A DNA stretch of 64,000 nucleotides from Strix aluco (GCF_031877795.1 NC_133933.1:65236984-65300983), one strand, 5' to 3'. Counted from the stretch's first letter, positions 30,401-40,660 are shown. A program made the numbers and translations. Notes: a model not told the origin generated them from the sequence alone.

Positions 30401-33400
30401 TGCACTCCTGACCTTAACTGCTAACAGCATCCAGGGCTGCATTAGGAGAAGCAGTGCCAGCAGGTTGAAGGAGGTGATCTTTCCCTTCTACTCAGTACTG
30501 GTGTGACACACCTGGAGTACTGGGTCCAGTTCTGGGCTCCCAGTACGAGAGACATGAGAACAGCCACAAAGCTGATGAAGGGCTAGGAACATCTGTCATA
30601 CCAGGAGAGGCAGAGGGCTGGGACTGTTTGGTCTTGAAAAGAGAAGGCTCAGAGGGTCTTATCAATGTGCATAAATACCTGATGCAGGGAGCGGGGCAGT
30701 GGGAAGTGAAGACAAAGCCAGACCCTTCTCTGGTGCCCCAGTGACAGGACAAGAGGCAATGGGCACAAAATGAAATACAGGAAATCCCATTTAAACATAA
30801 GAAAAATCTTTTACTGTGAGGATAATCCCACACTGGAACAGGTTGCTCCCAGCAGCTGAGTTTCCATCCTTGGGGATATTCAAAACCTGCCTGGACAGTC
30901 CTGACTAACCTGCACTAATGGTCACGCTTTGAGCAGGGGACTGGACTAGGTGACGTACAACGTTCCCTTCAATCTCAATGAGGCTATGATTCTGCAAATT
31001 AGAATGTGGATATTGATGCATTACTTCTTCAGAAACAGCAGCAAACCACAGGCAGGAAAAGACAGTTCTTAATTCTACTTCCAGAGGTTCAAGTTGAATA
31101 AAGATCCACCAAAAAAATGTGAATTATATGGTGGAAAAATGCATGTTAGTATATTGACACCGTACAATCAAACTTCAGGAGTTTTATAAAAATATGCATA
31201 CCTCATAAATAAAGTTTTAGTGTCTGAAGTACACTTGTTCTATTTTATGTTCTCATTCCTATATCTTTTATTTTTACATCTTTTAAAATATTACCTATGT
31301 AATCAAAGCAAATGCCAAAAATACTATACAATAGTTAACATAATCTTTTAATTTTTGCTGCTGCCCACAGTCTGCTTTGAGGACTGTGGAGTTTATGTAT
31401 TTATCTTTGTTATTCCAATCAATTTTCACTGTTTTTCTGTCTCCACAGTCAAACCAGAGTTTTAAGAGCAGTTTTCGTACTTACAAATCTCTGAAACAAA
31501 TCAGAGCAAATAAGCTAAGACTGAAGACAGAAGAAGTAGAAAGCACAGGGGAAAAAAAAGAAATTGAGAAATATTTTTAGTTTATACTCATGGCACAATC
31601 AAAACAAGTCTCACAGTACACTATGAAATGGATACCTACTTCTTAAATATTTGACCATTTCAATTAACTTATCCTGAGTAAAGAACAGATTAAATCTATT
31701 CTTCAGTATGTAATCTCTAGTAATAGGCTTTAAATCATTTGTAGTATTAGTAGCACACAAAACAGTTTTCTGCCACCAGCAATATGAGAATATGGAAAAT
31801 ATACTTTTACAAATGGATTACATAAAACTAGTACAAAGAATAAGTATTTAAACTGGAAAGCTGAGAAAACTGATCTTATTAGATAAGGAATAAGAACATT
31901 ATTTGATGCATTTCAATTCTACAATATCCCAGTTAAATGAAGTCAGTAAGCATGTGCAGAACCTCTGCAGTGACATACAGCAAATACGAGCTACTTTTAT
32001 TTCCATTAACACTTCTGAATTAGATGCATCCTCTAATGCATCAAGATACAATAAAAAGTTGAATAAATTAAAAGCTCAATTAAAATATTTATCTGTTATT
32101 AGTCCTCTACTCTGAGGAAGGACCAGTAAAAAAATTAACACTATCTCAGTTGTAAAATTACACAGTAACTATATTTCCTAAGTTCTGAGCCAGGCCATGA
32201 ACTTTATTTTTTGTCTCTTTTTTTTTTTTTAAATTAAAAAAAAAGAAGTCTCATAATTGGTATGCAGTGAGAAGCCTGTTTCATGGATGTCTGACTAAAC
32301 TTGAAAGTAAAAAGCCAGTCACATTTAACAGATGGGTATTTCTGTTAAAAGCTGAATTGATTCAAGAGGTTGTCAATTAGTTGTGGAAAAAAAAACTTTG
32401 CCTCTTTTGCTTCCCCCTCCTGCTTGATCCCACAAAACCAGAAATGTCAACACAATAGTGAGATCCTTCAGAAGGATTTCTCTGATGCTCTTCTATTTCA
32501 AGACTTTGAGAACCACAGAGGATTTTCTTCACACCTTTTGCAAACAAATAAACTCTACTGATCTCACATGAATGTCTTCTGATGTTTAGCACACTGCAAA
32601 GCAAAAACCATCACAGTCCTGCATTTCAGAACTTACAAGAATCATAATCTTTCTTGTTGCATTCACTGGGTATCCAAACACTGTTGTGTGTTAGGATGTT
32701 ATATATCAGGAAACATCAATGTTTTTCTGGCAGCTCACTGGCATTCTCAATAGTTTTGAATAAGACCATCAATGGCCAGTAAGCACAGAAGTGCAAAATA
32801 AACTACCAATCATCTTTGGAAAGAGCTTAACACTACTGAAGGGCTGAAACAACAGCTACTAAGGAAACTCTTGTTCTAAACATTAAACCAGGAGTTTTTA
32901 AAAGACAAAACTACCTCTCAAACCTTGCAATTTTTAAAACAGTAACTTCTGAGTCAAACTGCCTATGGCACAGAGATATAATTTCTTCAGTTATTACAAA
33001 GGCCAGAGATTTTTTATCAAAGCCTGCCTCCTTGTGTTTGCAGAATAACATCTCAAACAAGTCAGACTCATGTATATTTTTAACATAAGAAAGTTATTTC
33101 ATTGACCCCAGTTATTTTCCTTTTGCTAGGTAATCAATGTAGCACCTTCAACTGGTATTCCCTTATGCCTACTGAATCAGCTGACCTTTACTGAACCTGA
33201 AATAGCTACATACTTGATGACAATAATTAACAAAATAATATGAAATGTGAGAAAGTATCATATGGGAAGGTGTGCATTTTAAAAGAAGGTGGTAGATTAA
33301 AAAAAGTAAGTTTACAAACAGCATATAAAGCTATTGATCATATGCTGCTTTGATTTGAGTACCTAAAAATGGAGTTAAGCATGAAAGCTTTATAAGGAAT

Positions 33401-36400
33401 ACACAGGACTACCAGAAATAAAACCATTTCTAGCAAGTACCACAATAAAAAGTATCTGTGATGTGTTATGGTGCTTAACAGCATCAATGTTGTTCTTCAA
33501 CGTTTTATTTCTCATGTGGAAAACTACGTGGCAGCTGAAAAATACAAATCATCCCTGCTGTAGGTATCCATACTGCGTAAAACAGAGACTAATGTTCATC
33601 AAATTACAGTTTCTTTAAATCAACATATGCCAACCATATCAAAACAGCAGGAGTCCTGTCTTCGCCCCAAGCCACTGTGTCTTGTTCCTTGTCTTTGCCT
33701 GTGTGAGAGCACAGCTGTTCCAGTCAGGCCAATCCACTACTGCTTAAAAATAGCTTATTGTTGGTTTTCATCATACAATTACATCAATGTTTGCTTCTGA
33801 AGCACATTAGGGTTGGGAATGAGAGGTCAGAGGAGGACTACATTATCTTCTTCAGTTGGCAGTGCTGGTTTATGCTACTTTAATTCTTCAAACGAACTAC
33901 ACCCAAAAAATGTAAGAGAAAAAAAATTAAAATGGTGTATGTAAATGAAATGTGTAACTGCCAAATTCCCAGATTTGAGAGCACACCTCTAGCACCAGCA
34001 GATGCTGATGAGGGACAAAAATATTAACATGAGCAGTAAGTAGTTCCTCCTGACAATTTTAATATAGAAAATAACATTTTAGGCTGCAAACACATCTTAC
34101 TAGAGTTCACTTGCTTCTGATATCCAAGTTAGTTTGTGTCTCAGCTCTTATTATCAGAAATATGCAAGTGGAACTAAAATGCACATAAATCAAAACCTAG
34201 CGAACATATGTCCATACTGAAAACTACTGTGCTATGGGAACATAACATTAGGACCAAACCTTTTTTCTACAGATGAACCACTTCTGACAACATTTCAAAG
34301 CTATAAACACCTTACTCTCTTCTTCGGATTGACAGTTACATTCACCACATGACCAAAATTCAGTGTTCCCCCTCATGCAGTGTCTGTGCAAGCAGCCTTG
34401 TGATGGAACATGCAGCACTGTCCCACCACAGGACCTTTCACTGCAGGGTCCCTGCAGCTGGCTGCTGCGCCCCACCATCCTCCTGGCCCCAGGACAGGCG
34501 CGGTGCCAGGCACACGCCCGTGGTCGACGCTGGCGGGGGAGCGCCAGCCCAGAGACCACCGCGTGTTCCAGCACACATCAAGCTTTCCTCACACTATTCC
34601 TTCCGTGCAAGACATTATAGCAAACGCATAGAGCTCCTCTGAAACACATTTCAAAGGCTCCACAAAGAGATGCTCACTTTTTTTCAGTGAAGCATATAGT
34701 GAGAAACGTTGCTTTAACTCCACATAAAATCTGTGTTTCTTTCAAAACATTATCTGAAAAGTATCCTGAAAATTTTCTGTATCCCCAGACTTTAAAAACC
34801 CTACCTTTTTAGGAAAGCTTTTATTATTCATAGCATGCTAGAAATATATACAGTACATTTTTTTTGACAGCAGCAATATTAATACTTTGGGATTTCACAT
34901 AATTGTTGCAAACCCACAATGTTCAAAATTAATGGTTCATAAACCTTATTTTTGCTTCACAGCCAGAATTAACGTAACAAAAAAAAATTTCTATGAAACA
35001 GGAATTCTGCATTTTAGTCAATCCAGACAAACTCATCCACCATGGGAAGAAATAAGTGTCATCAGTGGAACACTGGTGAAAATTAATTCTTCTTCTTTGT
35101 GTATTTAAAAGAACAAAGGATCCAAGCAAGACCTGTCTTGAAAAAGAGGTGTCACTGCTTTTTATTTTATATAATAATGTAATGAGACAGATATATCTAG
35201 AATATAGTCTTCACTATACTCAGTAATGAATCAGATGTGCTAAAGTACTCAAATGAAAAAATAAGATATGCAAATTTTCAGGCTACTTAGGACAGACAAT
35301 GCACAGAAAATGCTAATTATTCAATATAGGGTTTTTTTCCTGTACACTAAGACTTACATTAAGTTTCAGAATAGAAAAGACATTAAGAAAAATAGAGATC
35401 AGCCACCAAAACATTTCTGTTTTAAAATAAAAATAGACTTCTATTTTGTTACCTACACTAAATGCTAGTCATTTCATTGTTTAGCCAGACATGGTGTTAC
35501 ATCTGATAAAAAACCCCAAATAAATAAAGAAGACAAAACAACCCAAACCAGTGCAACTTGACCTAGCTGGTGCTTCCTGCCCCACAAAGTATGATTTGTG
35601 CTGTGTTTTTCCAGTAGAAAAGTGTGAGTACTATTGAGAACATCCAGCGTTGTAATATGTAGCTATCTCACTTCTCTGGTGACACTTCTGCACGTTAGTA
35701 CAGTATTCCTGCGTAACACATAAAAACTAAAATTATTCTTTTGATACTGACAGTTTTTTTCAGAGCTTTCTGAAGCCTGAATTTCCTAAGTTCATCTTTC
35801 TAAATTTAAGATTACCTTATAAATTAAGCTACCAGTTCTACCTCTGTTTTTTATTTAACTCTTTTTGAAGACAAGCTATTGCCAAGTTAACTCCCCAGAT
35901 GACCTCCCCGCATCTCAACAAAAAGAAAAAAAACAAGCAACATGAACATACATTTCTGGTGATCTGCTAGTCTTAGAAATTTTCCAAGTGTGGTGATTAG
36001 CTGTGACAGGAATTTAAGACTACAACAGGCTTGCATTTCTTAATTAACTGTGGAAAGCCTTTTAGGAAGTCTCACAGATCATATTGAGAGATTTACAGTA
36101 AGATTTTGCTGTGATCATTTCAATGAAACAAACACAACACCACCCACTCTCCCCCTTTGAGATCCCTGAAGTGACAAAGCCTCACAGAAAATAAAATTAA
36201 CGCTATTAAAAGAATTAAAGACTCTCAACCCCAAATTGCTTACTCAAGACTTACTACAGGACAGGAAGGAGATCAGTTTTTTCAGCACGAAAAAAACTCT
36301 GAAGAGACTCTCTAAAGTTAGATTTTTGCGATACTTATTAGGACTATCCCAACACAGACAGAAGACCTGACTTAATACACGTGCGTACAAGCATGTATTT

Positions 36401-36885
36401 AGGCTGCTAGCATACCCACTACGACTGCAAAGAGGCTTAACTCTGCGAAAAAAAAGAGCACGTGAGAGAGGGGCCAGGGCTGGCAGCTGAAGCGGCAGAC
36501 GAAGAACCCCGTGAACACCCCGCACCGCCCCAAGAGGTGGGGCTTCCCCCCGCTTCTCCGTCCATCCGACGGGCACGCCGCTCAACCCAGCCAGCCAGGC
36601 GGGCAGAGGGAGGGACGCGCTCCGCCCGGTGCGGCGACTGGCGGCCGGCGGGTGCTGGCGACGGCCCCAGCCGCGGGGAACGGCGGCAGGGCCGGGCCGG
36701 GCCCGGCTCGGGGGCAGCGGAGCGGAGCGGAGCGGGGCGGGGCGGGCCGGGGCGGCGCTGCGGCCGCCTCACTCACAGTAGTACGCCACCACCGGTTCGC
36801 GCTTGTCCAGCTCCTGCGCGGTTCGCAGATGGTGCTGGATGCTCTTGAACTGCGGCGGCAGCGGGGGAAGCGCCGTGGCCGCCAT
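3379..36885 (-). CDS. VTA1: VTA1, vacuolar protein sorting-associated protein VTA1 homolog (LIP5); exons 1-7, partial at 3' end
   Basis: VTA1/LIP5 is a cytosolic cofactor of the AAA ATPase VPS4; it promotes VPS4 assembly and links it to ESCRT-III subunits during multivesicular-body sorting and membrane scission. Seven exons on the minus strand join to 259 full codons plus the first base of codon 260: 36777-36885, 22895-22989, 19513-19640, 18782-18857, 14149-14260, 5332-5508 and 3379-3459. All introns are GT-AG and the phases (1,0,2,0,1,1) match across each junction. The product aligns closely with mammalian VTA1: an N-terminal tandem MIT-like region (about residues 1-160, exons 1-5), then an acidic and Ser/Thr/Pro-rich linker (exons 5-7). 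The C-terminal VSL domain that binds VPS4, about 47 residues in the human protein, would be in exon 8, which is not in the window. The start ATG has G at -3 and G at +4. No frameshift or stop is seen, so the gene looks functional. Confidence 0.97.
3460..5331 (-). other. VTA1: VTA1 intron 6
   Basis: GT-AG intron of 1,872 bp. It holds a 16-base A run (3734-3749), a 19-base T run (4617-4635) and the 38 bp tandem duplication at 4928-5002. Nothing else is recognised. Confidence 0.9.
4928..5002. repeat. 38 bp tandem duplication
   Basis: Two head-to-tail copies with a 38 bp period, the first beginning CAGGGAAAGCTAAATATG at 4928 and the second at 4966. They are identical except at the final base. 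Perfect identity suggests a recent duplication. It lies in VTA1 intron 6 and touches no splice signal. Confidence 0.93.
5332..5508 (-). CDS. VTA1: VTA1 coding exon 6 (linker)
   Basis: Encodes codon 174 (Ala) to the first base of codon 233. It is Ser/Thr/Asn/Pro-rich and ends in the conserved run [20 protein letters not shown]. The acceptor used is CATCATAG before CAGATG. A second AG three bases on, CATAGCAG, would delete one codon and keep the frame, so a NAGNAG-type alternative is possible. The donor is GTATGT. Family members differ most in this exon. Confidence 0.94.
8693..8762. repeat. T-rich low-complexity tract
   Basis: Runs of 9 to 14 T separated by G-rich interruptions (GTTTGG, GTTTGGG), ending in TTATTTATTTATTG. 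It could be the antisense of an A-rich tail, but no retroposed body is recognised beside it. Confidence 0.7.
11332..11620 (-). mobile_element. CR1 LINE fragment (old, 3' end)
   Basis: The plus strand reads as the complement of a CR1 3' region: CACAGAATGACTGGGGTTGA, then AAGGGACC, ATCTAGTCCAA, a tract resembling 'gcagggtcagctagagc', a CTCTCTTGGACACTC block and CCTCTTGTGCTATCAC. This is the usual order in bird CR1 elements, so the element's coding strand is minus. It is well diverged and 5' truncated. Its open plus-strand frames are not genes. Confidence 0.85.
12236..12270. repeat. TG-rich microsatellite-like stretch
   Basis: Imperfect alternation of TG and TA dinucleotides (GTATGTGTATAC... 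CATGTGTGTGTATGTGTGG), short and interrupted. Confidence 0.6.
14149..14260 (-). CDS. VTA1: VTA1 coding exon 5
   Basis: Encodes residues 137-173 and the first base of codon 174, including [20 protein letters not shown] and a start of the linker ([11 protein letters not shown]). The acceptor is CTTCCCCAG and the donor GTATGT. It carries the last helices of the second MIT-like module. Confidence 0.97.
16265..16480. other. Unexplained GC-rich patch in VTA1 intron 4
   Basis: About 215 bp clearly richer in G+C than the intron around it, with overlapping open frames on both strands of 67 to 85 codons. None of the frames resembles a known protein, and I see no CR1 signature. It could be an unrecognised repeat fragment or a regulatory element. 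Confidence 0.35.
17137..17690 (+). mobile_element. CR1 LINE fragment (ORF2 3' end plus 3' UTR)
   Basis: Plus-strand sequence follows the CR1 3' region: 'GTGAGACCCCACCTGGAGTA', the frame [20 protein letters not shown], then [19 protein letters not shown], then the 3' UTR ending GGTCCCTTCCAACC. A lost base near 17258 (GAGGCCATGA where GAGGGCCA is usual) shifts the frame, and the element is 5' truncated. It lies in VTA1 intron 4, antisense to the gene, and is a dead copy. Confidence 0.93.
18782..18857 (-). CDS. VTA1: VTA1 coding exon 4
   Basis: Completes Lys111 and encodes residues 112-136, [20 protein letters not shown] then ELSEE. The acceptor is TTTTTTACAG and the donor GTAAGT. The exon is 76 bp. 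It is too short for an open-frame list and was found by matching the protein family on the minus strand. Confidence 0.96.
18858..19512 (-). other. VTA1: VTA1 intron 3
   Basis: Short GT-AG intron of 655 bp, AT-rich. Nothing else is recognised in it. Confidence 0.92.
19513..19640 (-). CDS. VTA1: VTA1 coding exon 3
   Basis: Encodes residues 69-110 and two bases of Lys111 and contains the conserved segment [18 protein letters not shown]. The acceptor is TTTTTTCAG and the donor GTAGGT. The first residue is Met where mammals have Leu, a conservative change. An open frame on the plus strand over this exon is only its antisense shadow. Confidence 0.97.
21209..21316. repeat. 54 bp tandem duplication
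   Basis: Two adjacent 54 bp copies, 21209-21262 and 21263-21316, each reading TCTAC(A/G)CTGTTTTATTC and ending GTTTGTAAGCTTC. They differ at one base (A at 21214, G at 21268), so the duplication is recent. Confidence 0.93.
21394..21413. promoter_or_regulatory. CTCF-like motif in VTA1 intron 2
   Basis: GTGCCCCCTGCTGG matches the core of the reverse-oriented CTCF motif (consensus near AGCGCCCCCTGSTGG) except for T in place of C in the GCG part. Found by eye; binding is not shown. Confidence 0.4.
22895..22989 (-). CDS. VTA1: VTA1 coding exon 2
   Basis: Completes Cys37 and encodes residues 38-68, from [14 protein letters not shown] to KLMDQLEA. The acceptor is TTTAAAG and the donor GTAAGT. It is part of the first MIT-like helical bundle. 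Phase 1 in, phase 0 out. Confidence 0.97.
23066..23083. repeat. Poly(C) run of 18
   Basis: An uninterrupted run of 18 C, an unusual homopolymer that may vary in length and is prone to sequencing error. It lies 77 bp inside intron 1 from the VTA1 exon 2 acceptor. On the VTA1 sense strand it is a G run. Confidence 0.95.
23587..23680 (-). mobile_element. CR1 LINE 3' end fragment (short)
   Basis: Only the terminal part of a CR1 copy: CACAGAATCACCGAATCATC, then AGGTTGGGAAAGACC and GATCATCTAGTCCAACCATT. The coding strand is minus. It is severely 5' truncated and carries no coding sequence. Confidence 0.85.
23817..23837. repeat. Poly(A) run of 21
   Basis: Uninterrupted A run. There is no retroposed gene body immediately 5' of it on the plus strand that I can recognise. 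Confidence 0.9.
30430..30996 (+). mobile_element. CR1 LINE fragment (old)
   Basis: Follows the plus strand of a CR1 3' region: GGGCTGCATTAGGAG, CCAGCAGGTTGAAGGAGGTG, CACACCTGGAGTACTGGG, GGGACTGTTTGGTCTTGAAAAG, GGACAAGAGGCAATGGGCAC, ACTGGAACAGGTTGC, and an end at GAGGCTATGATTCTGC. Frameshifts and stops are frequent, so this is an older copy than the one at 17137. It lies in VTA1 intron 1, antisense to the gene. Confidence 0.9.
34340..34600. other. Unexplained CpG-containing GC-rich patch in VTA1 intron 1
   Basis: About 260 bp rich in G+C and CpG within AT-rich DNA, open in five frames of 67 to 108 codons. No frame resembles a protein family I know and no CR1 hallmarks are present. Candidates are an unrecognised retroelement piece, an intronic CpG island or an alternative promoter. 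Confidence 0.4.
36777..36885 (-). CDS. VTA1: VTA1 coding exon 1
   Basis: Encodes residues 1-36 and the first base of Cys37, beginning [20 protein letters not shown]. The frame is open upstream for 66 more codons but has no conserved upstream start; the ATG at 36885 matches the family start and has a good context. The donor is GTGAGT, read on the minus strand from 36776. Phase 1. Confidence 0.97.
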
Positions 36886-36957
36886 CGCGCAGCGACAACG
36901 ACGGACGGACAGAGAGACGGCCGAAAACGGCTCTCGCTCCCCGACCGGCGCCGGTCG

Positions 36958-36994
36958 CTTCCGCTTCCGGGAAGGGACGCCGGGGCGCGTGCGC
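36958..36994 (-). promoter_or_regulatory. ETS and NRF1-like motifs upstream of VTA1
   Basis: The plus strand reads CTTCCGCTTCCGGGAAG, two overlapping ETS cores, then 15 bp later GCGCGTGCGC, one base from the NRF1 palindrome. They lie 73-110 bp upstream of the start codon, the usual place for such sites in TATA-less promoters. Confidence 0.55.
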
Positions 36995-37033
36995 GGTGGG
37001 CGGGATGCCGCCGGCTGCGGTGCGCCCCGGAAA

Positions 37034-37052
37034 GAGCGCCCCCTGCTGATGG
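37034..37052. promoter_or_regulatory. CTCF-like motif at the VTA1 promoter
   Basis: GAGCGCCCCCTGCTGATG matches the CTCF core in reverse orientation over AGCGCCCCCTGCTG. It lies about 150 bp upstream of the VTA1 ATG. Binding is inferred only from the motif. Confidence 0.5.
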
Positions 37053-37102
37053 GAGGCCGGCATCCCCGAGGCCTGCCGGGCACTGCTGGGCGGAGTGGCT
37101 CG

Positions 37103-37134
37103 CCCGTCCGTCCGTCCGTCCGCCCGTCCGTCCG
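37103..37134. repeat. (CCGT)n tetranucleotide repeat
   Basis: About eight CCGT/CCGC units in the CpG island upstream of VTA1, interrupted by CCGC. It may be variable in length. Confidence 0.85.
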
Positions 37135-40100
37135 CGGGGCCGTGCGGCCTCACGCTTCTCCTACGTGGCTCGTTAGTGTTTGAAGCGCGTCCCACAGCCG
37201 CTGTGCGGAGGGGCGTGGAGCCCCCAGGGCGGCCGGGCCTTCCTCTGGCCTAGCCGGGGGAATGGCGGCCGGGTTCCAGCTCTCAGGGTCGAGAGGCTAC
37301 GGCCTCCCCAGCCCTTTTATGCCCCTTCAGCACATCAGCCCAAAGAGCTGTGCAGACCTTCCCCGCGGAGCTAGAGCTGCAAGAAAAATCCCTTTTCAGG
37401 TTGAAAAACGTTCCCCTTGGGCTGCCCCAAGGCTTACCAGAGGTCCGAGTCGAGGGCTGGACCGCACCTCTGCTCCCGGGCCTCTGCCCTTGGTCTCGCT
37501 GCTGCTTACAGGAGAAGCCTTGTGCTGCCGGTGACTGGCTAACAGTGCTTCCCCGGGCTGGGATGCCTCCCGGCAGCCGTCAGCAAGTCTGCCAGACCTG
37601 GAAAGTACATCTCGCAGGATCACCGCTTCCCAGATAACTTTTTCTCAGGGATCGCTCTTTTCGGGGAGAGGGGATAAGAACAGCAAAAGAAATGGGAACT
37701 GTTGAAGCAAAATGGTTTCAAATGGATCTCACAAATTGCAATATAAATTATTTTAGTGTCTGTCATCTTCTCATTCTGACAGCATAGTTAAATGATTTTT
37801 AAATTTCTTTTAAATGGCCCTGTGGCCAAATTTCCTCCTGGTCTCAAAATGGCTGTCTGCAAGGCAAGAGAATGTCAGTGCTCCAGGGCATAAAGAAAGA
37901 TGCATGTTGGGGGGAGGCACAGGGTAGGAGAGGTGGCTGCATTTTCTCATTGCTATCACAGGAGAGTGCTGAAAGGAGAACAGAAGGGAAGTGATGGCTG
38001 AACAGAAGAAAGGAAGACAAGAAAGGAACAGAACAAGGAGTGGTTATAGAACAGGGATGTTGTGGTGGTGTACTAGATGTTGGCTGGCCCAGAGCAACTA
38101 TACCTTTGATGTAAAGGCAATCACATCACTTACTGGATGTATTTAGCTTGTTTCATTGAAGATGATAGAGGGAACAATTACAGATCTTTGTTAAGTGAGA
38201 ACTGAAATGGGCATGATGTCTGACTAGAGACAAAACTGACTGCAAACGCATGAGCTGGGGATTGCTTTGAGTGCTGTCTGTGAAAATGAGGCGGCTAGAG
38301 TATGGTGAAAAACAACGAAAAAGTCAAAGAAGCACTTATAATGTGACCCTGATGTAAGCAACGAAAATACTTCCTACTGTGTTCTGGAAGATGGGACTTT
38401 GTGTTTGCTGTGTAAAGAAATAGAATTGAATCAAAGAATCCTCACGTGTATTATATAATTCCTTTCATAATGACAATAAAAGCCTTCAGGATCATCTCAA
38501 ATATTTGCTAAGCATTTGAGCTAAAATCAGTGCAACACTGAGAAAAGGATGCAGACATGTTATAAATCTCAAGAGGGAGTAAAGGAGAAAGGAAGCTGAT
38601 AGAAAGCAATGTGAATGATGATAAAAGTGGTGGGAGTTTGGAAGAGTAGGAGAAAGAAAAGTTTAGAGACACTTGAGAATACATGAGTGCCGGGAAAATA
38701 AATGGCAAATATAGGAAAGAAAAGTGTTGACAACCATGGGGAAATGATTTCTTTACGTGGACATAACATTTCCATCAACATGTTCCAGAAACTAATGACA
38801 GAATCAGTGACAGAAAAACATTTGCGCTAAAAGGCAATAATGTACATTTTGTTTTTAAATGAAAAACTGAAACTGAGGAATTTAGCAATTTTAATTTCAC
38901 AGGAACTGCAGAAAAAGATCTGTGTTGGAAGAAGAACGCTTTTTTAATATGTTCCAGATTTTGACCACCAAGGGAAAGGGCATGGTGGTGGGTAACTCAG
39001 CTCCTAGAGCCCCCGCAGGGGTCCTCAGGCAGTCCCGCGCCAGTCCTGGCTCTGCAAGGCAGGTAACAGGGCAGTCGCTTGAGGGGCTGGGGGTTTTGGC
39101 ACTCCTCTGACATTTCTGAAGTGTTTTGAAATCTACAGAAGAACAACAACAAACAATGGAAGTATTGAGCAGCAGGGAAAACACTGACAAGCTTGTGATG
39201 AAATTGTTTTATTATTATACAAACATCTGATTGTGATTTGAGTACAGTTGGTCATGACTGTACCTAGCACATGAAAGTAAATTCTTCTTTTTAGTAGTAA
39301 TATATATATTGTATTTCATTTATAAACAAAAAGATCTTTTTTACCTGAGATTACAAGTTTAAATTGCAAAGAATAATTCCAGATGGATACCAATGTATAC
39401 AACAAAAAAATAAACATGTATTGACCAAAGCACATGGTATATTATGCAAACAAGAAGTTAGCACAGTGACTCTTATTTCACTTGTAATGCTTAGAAATAT
39501 CAAATAACTAATTTAATATTGCACAAATCTGATATTGTTGACTGGACATATATATAAGACCGCATATAACTTATATTCATAGGGAAAAAATAATACAATA
39601 TTAATGCTTTAATACAGTGAATGTATTGAAATTTATCACCTTGTTCTTGATCAGCATATTAAAAAAATCACACATCTAGTTGTGACCCACTTTAGTTTAA
39701 ATAGCCCAGAATCAATCAAATCCAAGATGCCTAAATCATGCAATTCTGTTTATATAACGAGGACTGCTTTTGTGGGTGAGGATTACAAGGTTCTTATAAC
39801 CCAACCTTGTTTAGGACTGCTTAACTAACAGTCGGTGCTAAAAGATTTTGCAGTAATTTTTCCAGAATTTTCCAGATATTCCTGAAAGAACCTGTCACTG
39901 GGATCTCAACTTTTTATGCTTATGCCGAATGTTTTTTCACATAAGTTAAATTTAATTCAAGAAGCAAAGATGTTCTTTGCCAGTGTTACAGGCCTCAGAC
40001 TGTCCAAAGATGCTGACGGATTCCTTTTGACTTTGCTGGTTCCTGGATCACTGTTAAGTAGTGATAAGTCTGAGTCTCTTGTTTCACTGAGATTCGGAAC

Positions 40101-40224
40101 AGAAATTGTTCAATTTAGTAGCTGTAGAAAATGATGAAAGAGGAAGAGGAAGAAACCTTCCATCTTTTTCTCCTAGAAATTGAGGATATTTGAAAAACAA
40201 ACGGGAAATAGCTAATTGTTATGA

Positions 40225-40352
40225 TTGCTAGTTTATTTTATTTTTATACTATATTATTACTACTATATTATTACTATATTATTATACTATATTATTACTA
40301 CTATTTTATACTATATTATTACTACTATTATTTTTATACTATATTTTATACA
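40225..40352. repeat. TATTA/TACTA-rich tandem repeat
   Basis: Irregular repeats of TACTATATTATTACTAC with TTTTATAC variants, made almost only of A and T with periodic C. A satellite-like AT tract; an open frame across it (mostly Ile, Tyr, Leu and Thr) is an artefact of the repeat. Confidence 0.9.
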
Positions 40353-40660
40353 GGAAACCGCCTCCTCCTTTCTTTCCAGTTCTGAAATCTGGTTTTTTTC
40401 CATTATCTCACTTCAGCACAAGGAATAAAATAATATTAAGATGTCTCTTAGTCCTTACGTTTAAGATATTTTAGTCCTTAAGAAGAAACTGGCACACATG
40501 GAAACATCTGATACCTATATAAAGATCAAGACCTAACCTATCCAAACACACTTACTGCATGGAATAATTTTAGTATACAGACTTCTTTTTAACTGTTATT
40601 CTAGCAGGTTTGGTCAGAGCATTAAGTTAGATGTGACACACACACAGCAAAAAATTCTGT

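Larger units (their letters stand above)
22990..36776 (-). other. VTA1: VTA1 intron 1
   Basis: Large GT-AG intron of 13,787 bp, typical for the first intron of this gene. It holds an 18-base C run (23066-23083), a 21-base A run (23817-23837), CR1 fragments at 23587-23680 and 30430-30996, and a CpG-bearing patch at 34340-34600. Its 5' end is in the VTA1 CpG island. No other exon or RNA gene is recognised. Confidence 0.9.
36455..37290 (-). promoter_or_regulatory. VTA1: VTA1 CpG-island promoter
   Basis: A block of very high G+C and CpG surrounding exon 1, with no TATA box, as expected for a broadly expressed gene. Upstream of the ATG are overlapping ETS-type sites CTTCCGC and CTTCCGG at 36958-36970 and an NRF1-like GCGCGTGCGC at 36985-36994. 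Downstream, in intron 1, are GC boxes and GCGGA repeats near 36717-36755. Confidence 0.85.

Noticed and set aside
36437-37195. Long frames on both strands around VTA1 exon 1 (up to 221 codons)
   Set aside because: CpG-island artefacts; only the frame containing exon 1 from the ATG at 36885 matches a protein.
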